From the NCBI GenBank assembly GCA_900541145.1, contig UQIH01000004.1:1-64000 (forward strand): a stretch of 64,000 nucleotides of DNA, written 5' to 3'. Positions within the stretch are counted from its first letter, which is position 1. The number at the start of each line of letters is the position of its first letter. This DNA comes from an uncultured Collinsella sp. (GTDB lineage: Bacteria > Actinomycetota > Coriobacteriia > Coriobacteriales > Coriobacteriaceae). Positions 1 to 7,972 of this stretch are shown here, piece after piece. The notes below the pieces were generated by a model that saw only the letters and a program-made list of their open reading frames with translations, was not told where the DNA came from and did not search any database. A program made the position numbers and the translations under genes.

Positions 1-2
1 CA

Positions 3-38
3 CGCAAAGGAAAGCACTTAATGTGCTTTCCGTCTTGC
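3..38. repeat. Inverted repeat at window edge
   Basis: A perfect 9-bp stem (GGAAAGCAC / GTGCTTTCC, 9-17 and 23-31) with a TTAAT loop is flanked by a second complementary pair, CGCAA at 3-7 and TTGCG at 34-38. There is only a short T run on either side. It lies downstream of the pnp terminator, so it may be a terminator or regulatory hairpin of a gene outside the window. Confidence 0.45.
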
Positions 39-86
39 GCAGGACTGTAGAGCAGGAAACTTCATATGCGTCCCTCCCGGGCGCAA

Positions 87-119
87 GCAAAAGGGCGACC
101 CCTGTCCGGAGTCGCCCTT
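87..119 (-). terminator. Rho-independent terminator of pnp
   Basis: A 9-bp stem (AAGGGCGAC at 91-99, GTCGCCCTT at 111-119) begins 24 bp after the pnp stop. In the minus-strand transcript it is followed by UUUUGCUU. Confidence 0.8.
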
Positions 120-142
120 GTTGAGCTGCTTATGCGTAGCCG

Positions 143-2389
143 TTACTCGGCGTCGTGGTGACGGCGGGGTTTGCGGCCTCCGTTGTCGCCGGGACGGCGC
201 GGACGGTCGCTGCGCTCGGAGCGCTCGCGACGCGGACGCTCACGGCGCTGGAAGTGCTCGCCATCGCCCTCGGAGGAACCCTCAGAGCGAGCCGGGGCCT
301 CGGGCTTGTCGAGACGATCAAGCGAGATCTTGCCGCGATCGTCGACCTCGATGACGACGACCTTGACCTCGTCGCCCACGTTGAGAACGTCCTCGACCTT
401 CTCCACGCGGCCCTTGGCGACGCGGGAGATGTGCAGCAGGCCGTCCTTGCCAGGCAGCAGGTTGACGAAGGCGCCGAAGGGCTGGATGGAGACCACGCGA
501 CCGGTGTACTCCTCGCCCGGCTCGGGAACCTTGATGATGAGCTTGATGCGCTCGACGGCCTGGTCGACGGACTCGCCGGTGCCGCCGACAAAGACGGTGC
601 CGTCCTCCTGGATGTCGACCGAAGCGCCGGTCTCGTCCTGGATACCGCGGATGACCTTGCCGCCGGAGCCAATGACGTCGCGAATCTTATCGGTAGGAAC
701 CTGGATGGAGACGATGCGCGGAGCGGTGCTGCGTGTGGTGTGGCGCGGCTCGGGAATCACATCGAGCATCTTCTGCAGGATGAAGGCGCGACCCTCCTTG
801 GCCTGCTGCAGGGCGCGGGCCAGGATGTCGAAGGTGAGGCCGGTGGCCTTGTTGTCCATCTGCAGAGCGGTGATGCCCTCGGTGGTACCGGTGACCTTAA
901 AGTCCATGTCGCCCAGGAAGTCCTCGAGACCCTGGATGTCGGACAGGACCACGGTCTTGCCCTCCTCCTGGATCAGGCCCATGGCGATACCGGAGACCGG
1001 GCGCTTAATGGGCACGCCGCCGTCCATAAGGGCGAGCGTGGAGCCGCAGGTCGAAGCCATCGAAGAGGAGCCGTTGGACTCCATGACCTCGGAGACGACG
1101 CGGATGGCGTAGGGGAACTCGTTCTCGTCGGGGAGCACCGGGAGCAGGGCGCGCTCGGCAAGGTTGCCGTGGCCGATCTCGCGGCGCTTGGGGCTGCCCA
1201 TGCGGCCGGTCTCGCCGGTGCAGAACGGCGGGAAGTTATAGTGGTGCATGTAGCGCTTGCCCTCGGTGGGCTCGATGGTATCAAGACGCTGGCCCTCGTT
1301 GAGCATACCGAGCGAAAGAACCGAGAGCACCTGGGTCTGGCCACGCTGGAACAGGCCGGAGCCGTGAACGAGCGGCAGATAGTTATCCTTCACCATGATG
1401 GGACGAATCTCATCGGCGGCACGGCCGTCGACGCGCTCACCAGTCTCGACGACCATGGTGCGCATGGCCTTCTTCTCGAGCTTCTTGAGCGCCACGGGGA
1501 TTTCGCGCTCCCAAGCGGCCTGCTCCTCCTCGGTAAACTCGGCGCGGATGGACTCCTTCAGAGCCTCGACCTTACCGATACGAGAGAGCTTGTCGGCGTC
1601 GCGAAGGGCAGCTGCCATCTCGTCGTAGTGGGCGAAGATGCGCTCCTGGACCTCCTCGACGGGTTGGTCGAGCGGATACTCCTTCTTGACGATGGGGCCG
1701 TTGACCTGCTCCCACTCGGCGACAAACTCGTCCTGGGCCTGGCAGAAGGCAGCAAGGGCCTCCTGGCCAAACTTCATGGCGGCGAGCATGTCGTCCTCGG
1801 AGATCTCCTCGGCACCGGCCTCGACCATCGAGATGAAGTCGGCGGATCCGCCCAGCTCCAGGTCCAGGTCGGAGTTCTCGCGCTCCTCATAGGTGGGGTT
1901 GACGATAAACTCGCCGGTCTCCACGTTACGGCCGATGCGCACGCAGGCAAGCGGGCCCTCGAAGGGAACGCCGCCGAGCGTCATGGCCAGGGAAGCACCC
2001 ATGACGTTGATGACGTCGAAGGGGTTGACCTGGTCGGCGACGAGCGAGGTAGCGACGATGTGTACCTCGTTGCGGAAGCCGTCCGGGAAGCTCGGGCGAA
2101 TCGGGCGGTCGATCATGCGCGCGGTGAGCGTGGCCTTCTCGCTGGGACGGCCCTCACGCTTGAGGTAACCACCCGGGATGCGGCCGGCGGCGTACATCTT
2201 CTCGTTGAAGTCGACGGTCAGCGGGAAGAAGTCGTAGTTCTTGCGCTCCTTAGAGACGACCACGGTGTCGAGCATCGTGGTGTCGCCCTGCTTGACCAGG
2301 CACGCGCCGGTGGCCTGCTTGGCAAGCTCGCCCGACTCAAAGGTGTAGGTCTTGCCGTACAGCTCAAAGGTCTTGGATACGAGTGTCAT
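143..2389 (-). CDS. pnp: Polyribonucleotide nucleotidyltransferase (PNPase)
   Basis: Phosphorolytic 3'-5' exoribonuclease that degrades mRNA and can add tails in reverse; it acts as a cytoplasmic trimer. The 748 residues have the full family order: two RNase PH-like domains (about 10-230 and 320-550) around a helical linker, a KH domain near 585-625 with the GSGG loop (VIGSGGKVI), an S1 domain near 640-710 (GEEYTGRVVSIQPFGAF), and a basic, Arg-rich low-complexity tail. The ATG at 2389 follows AAAGGAGA. It lies just downstream of rpsO, the usual rpsO-pnp order, but the rpsO terminator separates them. A hairpin lies in its leader (see 2403-2425). Confidence 0.98.
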   Translation of the reverse strand: MTLVSKTFELYGKTYTFESGELAKQATGACLVKQGDTTMLDTVVVSKERKNYDFFPLTVDFNEKMYAAGRIPGGYLKREGRPSEKATLTARMIDRPIRPSFPDGFRNEVHIVATSLVADQVNPFDVINVMGASLAMTLGGVPFEGPLACVRIGRNVETGEFIVNPTYEERENSDLDLELGGSADFISMVEAGAEEISEDDMLAAMKFGQEALAAFCQAQDEFVAEWEQVNGPIVKKEYPLDQPVEEVQERIFAHYDEMAAALRDADKLSRIGKVEALKESIRAEFTEEEQAAWEREIPVALKKLEKKAMRTMVVETGERVDGRAADEIRPIMVKDNYLPLVHGSGLFQRGQTQVLSVLSLGMLNEGQRLDTIEPTEGKRYMHHYNFPPFCTGETGRMGSPKRREIGHGNLAERALLPVLPDENEFPYAIRVVSEVMESNGSSSMASTCGSTLALMDGGVPIKRPVSGIAMGLIQEEGKTVVLSDIQGLEDFLGDMDFKVTGTTEGITALQMDNKATGLTFDILARALQQAKEGRAFILQKMLDVIPEPRHTTRSTAPRIVSIQVPTDKIRDVIGSGGKVIRGIQDETGASVDIQEDGTVFVGGTGESVDQAVERIKLIIKVPEPGEEYTGRVVSIQPFGAFVNLLPGKDGLLHISRVAKGRVEKVEDVLNVGDEVKVVVIEVDDRGKISLDRLDKPEAPARSEGSSEGDGEHFQRRERPRRERSERSDRPRRPGDNGGRKPRRHHDAE

Positions 2390-2402
2390 TGTTCTCCTTT
2401 AC

Positions 2403-2425
2403 CCCACAGGCCCCTTGCCTGCGGG
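2403..2425 (-). promoter_or_regulatory. Hairpin in pnp 5' leader
   Basis: In the pnp transcript CCCGCAGGC (2425-2417) pairs with GCCUGUGGG (2411-2403), including one G-U pair, just upstream of the Shine-Dalgarno AAAGGAGA. The same bases on the opposite strand would leave an A-C mismatch, so the structure favours the sense RNA. pnp leaders in other bacteria carry stems used in autoregulation; a similar role here is inference. Confidence 0.4.
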
Positions 2426-2491
2426 CTTCTCATGTGACACGGGCCCCCTGCCCCCGCCACGCTTCAGAGCGTGATTGTTCACGCCCTTACA

Positions 2492-2524
2492 CAAAAAGAG
2501 CGCCCCGCTGCGCAGGACGCTCTT
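2492..2524 (-). terminator. Rho-independent terminator of rpsO
   Basis: AAGAGCG (2496-2502) pairs with CGCTCTT (2518-2524), and five U residues follow in the minus-strand RNA. It sits 15 bp after the rpsO stop codon. Confidence 0.85.
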
Positions 2525-2539
2525 AGCATGTACAAATCC

Positions 2540-2818
2540 TTACTGGATGTTGTCGCGAATGCCCAGAGCCTTGATGAGCTCACGGTACTCGACGATGTCG
2601 TTCTTCTTGATGTAGGAGAGAAGACGACGACGACGGCCGACGAGCATGAGCAGGCCACGACGAGTGTGGAAGTCCTTCTGGTGGGACTTCATGTGCTCGG
2701 TCAGCTCCTTGATGCGCTCGGACAGGATGGCGACCTGAACCTTGGGGTTGCCGGTGTCGACCGGGGTGTTACCGAACTGGGCAGTCAGCTCCGCCTTGCG
2801 CTCTTTGGAAACAGTCAT
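2540..2818 (-). CDS. rpsO: 30S ribosomal protein S15
   Basis: Binds 16S rRNA early in 30S assembly. The 92-residue product matches the normal family length (about 89) and has the conserved order: start MTVSKERKAEL, NTPVDTGNPKVQVA, LTEHMKSHQKDFHTRRGLL, and the LLSYIKKND tail. The open frame continues 32 codons upstream, but those residues are unlike S15, and the ATG at 2818 follows the Shine-Dalgarno-like AAAGGTGAA. A 16-bp palindrome just upstream may be a control element. Confidence 0.97.
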   Translation of the reverse strand: MTVSKERKAELTAQFGNTPVDTGNPKVQVAILSERIKELTEHMKSHQKDFHTRRGLLMLVGRRRRLLSYIKKNDIVEYRELIKALGIRDNIQ

Positions 2819-2838
2819 TGTTTCACCTTTCGTTTCTT

Positions 2839-2854
2839 GTCGCCCTCGGGCGAC
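2839..2854 (-). promoter_or_regulatory. Palindrome in rpsO leader
   Basis: GTCGCCC and GGGCGAC form a 7-bp stem with a 2-nt centre, ending 20 nt before the rpsO ATG. S15 represses its own mRNA through leader structures in several bacteria, so this may be part of an S15-binding leader; no match to a known motif can be shown from the sequence alone. Confidence 0.35.
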
Positions 2855-2956
2855 GCTATTCGCCTCGGACTGGGAAGCCGCCGGTGGAGCGAGCATCCAA
2901 GATCGAGGTACCAACAGGTCGGTATGTTACCACAAGCAGCCCGCGCCTGCGCGTCA

Positions 2957-3706
2957 TCACCGACCCAACATGAATTCCATCGCACGGAGGCGCTGATCGG
3001 TGTGCGTCGCAGCCCAAACATGCGAAAGCCCCAATAAAAAGGCAGCGGTATGGGGATCGATCCTCTCGGCCATGAGTGCATCGAAGGTCATGGACATGAG
3101 GGCGCGCAGCCACGCGACCTCACCGGTCGACACCAGCTCGGCACCCGGAACGCTCGACGCGCACGACCCGCACATGAGCCCGCCCGCCCGGGGCGAAAAA
3201 TACGACAGCATGGGGTCTCCGCACAGCACGCAGGCCGAAAAATCGGGTCGATAGCCAACGTGCGACAGCAGCTTAAAGACATATGCCGCCACAAGTAGAT
3301 CCATATGCGCCGTGTCGAGCCCGCTGCCCACCAGGGCAAGCGCTCGCTGCGTTATGGCAAAGGTATACGGGTCCTCGGCGTCCTCGAACGAGCACACGCG
3401 CGCAACCTCGGCAATCGCGCTTGCGGCACAGGTCGTCTCGTAATCGGGCGCAGCGCCGAGCGGCGCCTCCATAAGCTCGGCCTGGGAAACCACGTCGAGC
3501 GACCGTCCATGCGCGAGCAGCATATCGACGGTGCAGAACAGCTCGCAGCGCGCAGCAAGGCGCCCACCGGGTTTGCGGGCGCCCTTTGCCACGGCGCGAA
3601 CCTGCCGACCCCGCTCGTCAAGCATCGTCAAGATCAGGTCCGTCTCTTTGAGCTTCGTCTTATCGAGGACGAGCACCTTCGTGCGATATGTCCGGGAGCC
3701 TGCCAT
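2957..3706 (-). CDS. recO: DNA repair protein RecO
   Basis: Recombination mediator that helps load RecA on SSB-coated single-stranded DNA in the RecFOR pathway. The 249 residues open with an OB-fold domain (YRTKVLVLDKTKLKETDLIL) and continue into the helical domain. Paired cysteine motifs (CVLCGD near 160, CGSC near 180) form a four-Cys zinc site typical of Gram-positive RecO. It starts 15 bp after the era stop, the common era-recO pairing. AAGGA lies 12 nt before the ATG, a loose spacing. Confidence 0.95.
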   Translation of the reverse strand: MAGSRTYRTKVLVLDKTKLKETDLILTMLDERGRQVRAVAKGARKPGGRLAARCELFCTVDMLLAHGRSLDVVSQAELMEAPLGAAPDYETTCAASAIAEVARVCSFEDAEDPYTFAITQRALALVGSGLDTAHMDLLVAAYVFKLLSHVGYRPDFSACVLCGDPMLSYFSPRAGGLMCGSCASSVPGAELVSTGEVAWLRALMSMTFDALMAERIDPHTAAFLLGLSHVWAATHTDQRLRAMEFMLGR

Positions 3707-3721
3707 GCGCGCCGCGCGTCC

Positions 3722-4798
3722 TTAGTCCTCGGCGTTGTAGCCAAAGCGGCGAATCTGGGCCTCGTCGTCACGCCAGCCGGCCTTGACCTTCACGTCCAGC
3801 TCCAAAAAGACCTGCGTGCCAAAGATGCGCTCAAGATCGCGACGGGCGTCGATACCGATATGTTTGATCATCTCGCCGCCCTTGCCGATGATGATGCCCT
3901 TTTGGCCCTCGCGCTCGACGTAAATGGTAGCGTGCACGCGCAGCACCTTCTTGGTCTGCTCGAGCGCATCGCAGATCACGCCAACGGAGTGCGGGATCTC
4001 ATCACGGGTGCGGCGCAAGACCTTCTCGCGCACAAACTCGGCAACGAGCGTCTCATCGGAAGCGTCGGTACCCATGTCCTCGGGGAACCAACGCGGACCC
4101 TCGGGCAAAAAGTGCGCAACGGTCTCGATAAAGGCATCGACGTTGAAGTTCTTGACCGACGACGTCACGATCTCGTCGTCATATTCCATAAGCTCGTGGG
4201 CGGCCTTAAGCTGCTCCATGACCTGTGCGGGGTCGGCCTCATCGGCCTTGGTGAGCACCAGGACCTTCTTGGAACGGGCATTCTTGACGCGCTCGGCAAC
4301 CCAGGCGTCTCCCCTGCCGATCGGCTTGGTGGCATCAATCAAAAACGCGACGACATCGACATCGTTCAGCTCGAACAGCGCGCTCTTGTTGAGCTCGGAC
4401 CCCAGGCCGTCCTTGGGCTTGTGAATACCCGGGGTATCGACAAAGACCAGCTGGTAGCCGGGGCGATTGACGACGGCGCGCATGCGACGGCGGGTGGTCT
4501 GGGCCACCGGCGAGGTGATGGCAACCTTTTTGCCATAGCAGGCGTTGAGCAGCGTGGACTTACCGGCGTTGGGACGGCCGACCAGGGCCACGAAGCCGCT
4601 GCGAAAACCGGGTTCCACGTCGCCAAAACCCGCGAGGCTCTCATCCTCGTCGCACAGGGCGTCGAGCTCCTCGTCGCTCATGCCCTCAAACGGATCGAAT
4701 TCCTCGACATCCTCGCAATCCTCGGTCGCTTCGGCATCCACCGCATCCAGGGACTCGTCGTCCAGAGTTTCATCGAAAGGCTGCATATTGTCGGACAT
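3722..4798 (-). CDS. era: GTPase Era
   Basis: Ras-like GTPase that binds the 3' end of 16S rRNA and helps mature the 30S subunit. The G motifs are present: GRPNAGKST (G1), DTPGIH (G3), TKADE in the NKXD position (G4), then a KH domain (GIIIGKGGEMIKHIG). At 358 residues it is about 60 longer than usual because of a very acidic N-terminal extension (about residues 1-65, rich in D/E, e.g. EEFDPFEGMSDEELDAL). The ATG at 4798 has AAAGGGA upstream; no internal start near the G1 motif has a better site, so the extension is probably translated. It belongs to the phoH-ybeY-dgkA-era-recO cluster. Confidence 0.96.
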   Translation of the reverse strand: MSDNMQPFDETLDDESLDAVDAEATEDCEDVEEFDPFEGMSDEELDALCDEDESLAGFGDVEPGFRSGFVALVGRPNAGKSTLLNACYGKKVAITSPVAQTTRRRMRAVVNRPGYQLVFVDTPGIHKPKDGLGSELNKSALFELNDVDVVAFLIDATKPIGRGDAWVAERVKNARSKKVLVLTKADEADPAQVMEQLKAAHELMEYDDEIVTSSVKNFNVDAFIETVAHFLPEGPRWFPEDMGTDASDETLVAEFVREKVLRRTRDEIPHSVGVICDALEQTKKVLRVHATIYVEREGQKGIIIGKGGEMIKHIGIDARRDLERIFGTQVFLELDVKVKAGWRDDEAQIRRFGYNAED

Positions 4799-4810
4799 GA
4801 AAATCCCTTT

Positions 4811-5188
4811 CTAAATAAAGTCGAGCGCGTGGGCAAATACCAGCAATCCCACAATCGCGGCGGTGATGGAAAGTACGTATACGGAGGCGGCGGCGATATC
4901 CTTCGCACGCTTTGCCAGCGGATGGAGCTCCTGGGTCGCCAGGTCGACGATCGCCTCCATGGCGGTGTTGCACAGCTCGCCGTGAATCACCAAGCCACAG
5001 CAGATGATAACCGTGGCCCACTCGGCAATGTCGAGCCCCACGATGCAGCCGGCAATGACGGTGCACACGCCCGCCACGAGCATGACCTTAATGTTGCGCT
5101 CGGTCTTAACGGCGGTGACGAAGCCCTCCATGGCGTAGGAGAACGACTTTAAGAAGGACGGATGGTCCTTGTTCGATCCGGGAATCAT
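4811..5188 (-). CDS. dgkA: Diacylglycerol/undecaprenol kinase family protein
   Basis: Small integral membrane kinase of the prokaryotic DagK family. Gram-positive members mostly phosphorylate undecaprenol to recycle the wall lipid carrier. The 125 residues contain three hydrophobic segments (about 30-50, 55-75, 100-123) and the family signature ELCNTAMEAIVDL followed by HPLAKRAKDIAAASV. The location between ybeY and era is the standard Gram-positive context. Which lipid is the substrate cannot be read from sequence. Confidence 0.93.
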   Translation of the reverse strand: MIPGSNKDHPSFLKSFSYAMEGFVTAVKTERNIKVMLVAGVCTVIAGCIVGLDIAEWATVIICCGLVIHGELCNTAMEAIVDLATQELHPLAKRAKDIAAASVYVLSITAAIVGLLVFAHALDFI

Positions 5189-5197
5189 AGACGGCTC

Positions 5198-5707
5198 CTA
5201 GTCGTGGGCGTGGTTGGTGATGGGGCCGACGTGGACCAGCTTGGGGTCCTCGCCGCGCTCGAGCGCCAGATCGCGCAAGATGGCGTCCTCGCGGGCCTCC
5301 ATGACCTCGGCCTCGTCGTCCTCGATATGGTCATACCCCAGCAGGTGCAGCATGCCATGCACGAGCATCAGGCGGCACTCGTCGGTAGGGCTATTACCAA
5401 AGCCGGGGGCCTGGCGGGCAATGACCTCCGGGGCCAGGATAATATCGCCGAGCTCGAGCGTCTCGTCGGCGGGAATATCCTCGTCAAAGGCCGAGTCGCA
5501 CTCAAACGAGAGGACATCGGTGGTACGGTCGATACCGCGCCACTCGTGGTTGAGCTCGTGCATCTCGTCCTCATCGACATACGAAAGGGAAATCTCAACT
5601 TCACGCTCAACGCCCTCGGCGGCAAGCACGACCTCGCAGATGTGCTCTACCTCCTGCGCGTCGAGCAGCGTATCGAGCTCGGCATCGTTGCTGATCAATA
5701 CACTCAA
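5198..5707 (-). CDS. ybeY: rRNA maturation endoribonuclease YbeY
   Basis: Metal-dependent RNase that takes part in 16S rRNA 3'-end maturation and ribosome quality control. The 169 residues include the UPF0054 signature with three zinc-binding histidines (HGMLHLLGYDH, near residues 125-135). The start is TTG at 5707, preceded by AAAGGAG with 5-nt spacing; it overlaps the phoH stop by 4 nt (TTGA), suggesting translational coupling. phoH-ybeY is a conserved pair. Confidence 0.96.
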   Translation of the reverse strand: MSVLISNDAELDTLLDAQEVEHICEVVLAAEGVEREVEISLSYVDEDEMHELNHEWRGIDRTTDVLSFECDSAFDEDIPADETLELGDIILAPEVIARQAPGFGNSPTDECRLMLVHGMLHLLGYDHIEDDEAEVMEAREDAILRDLALERGEDPKLVHVGPITNHAHD

Positions 5708-6690
5708 CGGGACTCCTTTCGGTCGTGCACGCGCTTATCGCGCACATCATCATAAGCATCGTATGCCTCGACGATACGCCCCACCAAGGCATGGCGCACC
5801 ACGTCGGCACGCTCGAGGTGAGAAAATGCGACATCGTCGACACGGCCTAAAATCCGCTCAACGTCGGCAAGACCGCCGCGACGACCCACCAGGTCGCGCT
5901 GACTCAGGTCGCCGGTAATCACAAACTTGGAGTTAAAACCCAGGCGCGTCAGGAACATCTTCATCTGCTCGGGCGTGGTATTTTGCGCCTCGTCGAGCAC
6001 CACGAAGGCATCGCTCAGCGTGCGGCCGCGCATGTAGGCAAGCGGGGCGATCTCAATCACGCCGCGCTCCATGAGCTCATCGGTGCGCTCGCGATCCATC
6101 ATGTCAAAAAGGGCGTCGTAGAGCGGACGCATATAGGGGTCGATCTTTTCCTCGAGGGTACCGGGCAAAAAGCCCAGATTCTCCCCCGCCTCGACAACCG
6201 GACGCGTCAAGATCAGACGGCCCACCTCGTGACGCTTGAGCGCGGCAACGGCGAGCGCCATGGCCAGATAGGTCTTACCGGTACCGGCGGGACCAAGGCC
6301 AAACGTGATGGTATGCGAGCGGATGGCATCCACGTAGCGCTTTTGGCCGAGCGTCTTGGGGCGAATGGCACGACCGCGATACGAAAGCAGCACATCATCG
6401 CGAAGCGACGTAGCCTCGTGCTCACCGTCGCGCAATACGGCCAGGCAGCGAGAGACATCGTCGGCAGACAGTGTGCGTCCGGCGGCCGCTTCGCGAAAAG
6501 CATGCTCGAAAAAACGCGCCACGAGCTCGACCTCGTCCGGGTCACCGCTCACGGCGATACTGTCGCCACGGGCGACCACATGGGCGCGAACCAAGCTCTC
6601 GAGCGCACGAAGGACGCCGTCACCGGCACCCAAAACGCGCGAAGGGTCAATACCCTCGGGAACGGTAAGTCTAATCTTCGAGGCTTCCAT
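5704..6690 (-). CDS. phoH: PhoH family ATPase
   Basis: P-loop ATPase of the PhoH/YbeZ family, functionally linked to YbeY in RNA metabolism, although its exact reaction is unknown. Walker A is GPAGTGKTYLA and Walker B is VVLDEAQN; the N-terminal region (about 1-110) resembles the RNA-binding part of the family. The reading frame is open 35 codons further, but the ATG at 6690 follows GGGAGG with good spacing and begins MEASKIRLTVPEG, giving 328 residues. It overlaps the end of mtaB by 20 bp. Confidence 0.94.
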   Translation of the reverse strand: MEASKIRLTVPEGIDPSRVLGAGDGVLRALESLVRAHVVARGDSIAVSGDPDEVELVARFFEHAFREAAAGRTLSADDVSRCLAVLRDGEHEATSLRDDVLLSYRGRAIRPKTLGQKRYVDAIRSHTITFGLGPAGTGKTYLAMALAVAALKRHEVGRLILTRPVVEAGENLGFLPGTLEEKIDPYMRPLYDALFDMMDRERTDELMERGVIEIAPLAYMRGRTLSDAFVVLDEAQNTTPEQMKMFLTRLGFNSKFVITGDLSQRDLVGRRGGLADVERILGRVDDVAFSHLERADVVRHALVGRIVEAYDAYDDVRDKRVHDRKESR

Positions 6691-7963
6691 GAACCTCCCT
6701 GCGTGCATGGACCAAGCCGGAATCATCGACTCCGATGATAGCAACATCGAGCAGGCACGGGGCTGTGAGTCCACGGGTATCGTCAAGACGGGCATGATGG
6801 AACGAACCGAGCGTCAGGTTGTCACCATATTCGAGCACGGCACGCTCGACGGTTCCCACGCGACGGCGAGCGTCGGCAATAGCGAGCTCCTGCGCCGCGG
6901 CTCGCATGCGGCGGCTGCGCTCGGCCATAACCTCGGGCGGCACCTGGTCGGGCATGTCGGCAGCAAGGGTACCGGGACGCTTGCTGTAGCGGAACACGTG
7001 CATACGCGAGAATCCCACACGGCGGCACAGCGCCAGCGACTCCTCAAACTCCTCGTCCGTCTCGCCGGGAAAACCGACGATGACATCACACGAAAGAGAC
7101 GCCTGGGGCAAGTTGGTGCGAATCATGTGCACCGTCTCCTCGAAGGCCTCGGCGCTGTAGGGACGGCCCATGCGACGCAGTGTCCTGGTGCAGCCAGACT
7201 GCACGGGCAGGTGCAAAAACGGGGCGATGCGCTTCGGATAGCGCGCCATGACCTTAAGCAGGGACTCGGAGATATCCATGGGCTCGACCGAGGAAATGCG
7301 CACATGCGGAATGGACGTGCGCTCCATGATCGCCTCGAGCAGCTCATCGATCTCGACGTGTTCATCAGTCGCGCTCTTGCCATCGTAGGCACCCAGGTTC
7401 ACACCGGTCAGCACCACCTCGGGCACACCGGCCTCCTGGGCCTCGCGAACTTGCTCGAGCACGGACTCGACGGGCACGGAGCGCTCGGGACCGCGTGCCT
7501 TCCACACGATGCAATAGGTGCAGCGATGGTTGCAGCCGTCCTGAATCTTCACGCCCAGACGCGAGCGACCGAGTGCGTCGACAACCTCGCCGTCGCTGCA
7601 GGCGGGAACGTCATCTGACTCAACGCCCAGCACCTCACAGACGCGTTCGGCGACATCGATCTTGGACGGCTCGGCGATCACGCGGTCCGAAAGCTCCAGC
7701 AGCTCCTCGGGATGCAGATTGATCACACATCCGGTCACGACCACATAGGGCTCGTTTGGATAGGCCAGCGCATGGCGAACGGCCTTACGGGTCTTGGCCT
7801 CGGCCTCGCCCGTAACGGCACAGGTGTTAATGACGATCAGCTCAGCATCCTGAGGCTCCACCATCGCAAAGCCCAGGCGCATTAAATCGGCAGTGATACG
7901 GTCGGACTCAACCCGGTTGACACGGCAGCCGAGGTTGACGACAGAGATATGAGGTGCGAGCAC
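6671..7963 (-). CDS. mtaB: tRNA (t6A37) methylthiotransferase MtaB
   Basis: Radical-SAM enzyme that adds a methylthio group to t6A at position 37 of ANN-decoding tRNAs. The 430 residues have the UPF0004 N-terminal domain (NLGCRVNRVESDRI, with cluster cysteines near 13, 48 and 82), the radical-SAM motif CNHRCTYC near residue 145, and a C-terminal TRAM-like region. The start is GTG at 7963 with AAGGAG upstream. It follows dnaJ by 9 bp, as in many Gram-positive dnaJ-mtaB clusters. The MtaB rather than MiaB call rests on the VVNLGCRVN start and the context. Confidence 0.93.
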   Translation of the reverse strand: MLAPHISVVNLGCRVNRVESDRITADLMRLGFAMVEPQDAELIVINTCAVTGEAEAKTRKAVRHALAYPNEPYVVVTGCVINLHPEELLELSDRVIAEPSKIDVAERVCEVLGVESDDVPACSDGEVVDALGRSRLGVKIQDGCNHRCTYCIVWKARGPERSVPVESVLEQVREAQEAGVPEVVLTGVNLGAYDGKSATDEHVEIDELLEAIMERTSIPHVRISSVEPMDISESLLKVMARYPKRIAPFLHLPVQSGCTRTLRRMGRPYSAEAFEETVHMIRTNLPQASLSCDVIVGFPGETDEEFEESLALCRRVGFSRMHVFRYSKRPGTLAADMPDQVPPEVMAERSRRMRAAAQELAIADARRRVGTVERAVLEYGDNLTLGSFHHARLDDTRGLTAPCLLDVAIIGVDDSGLVHARREVHGSLED

Positions 7964-7972
7964 GCGGGCTCC

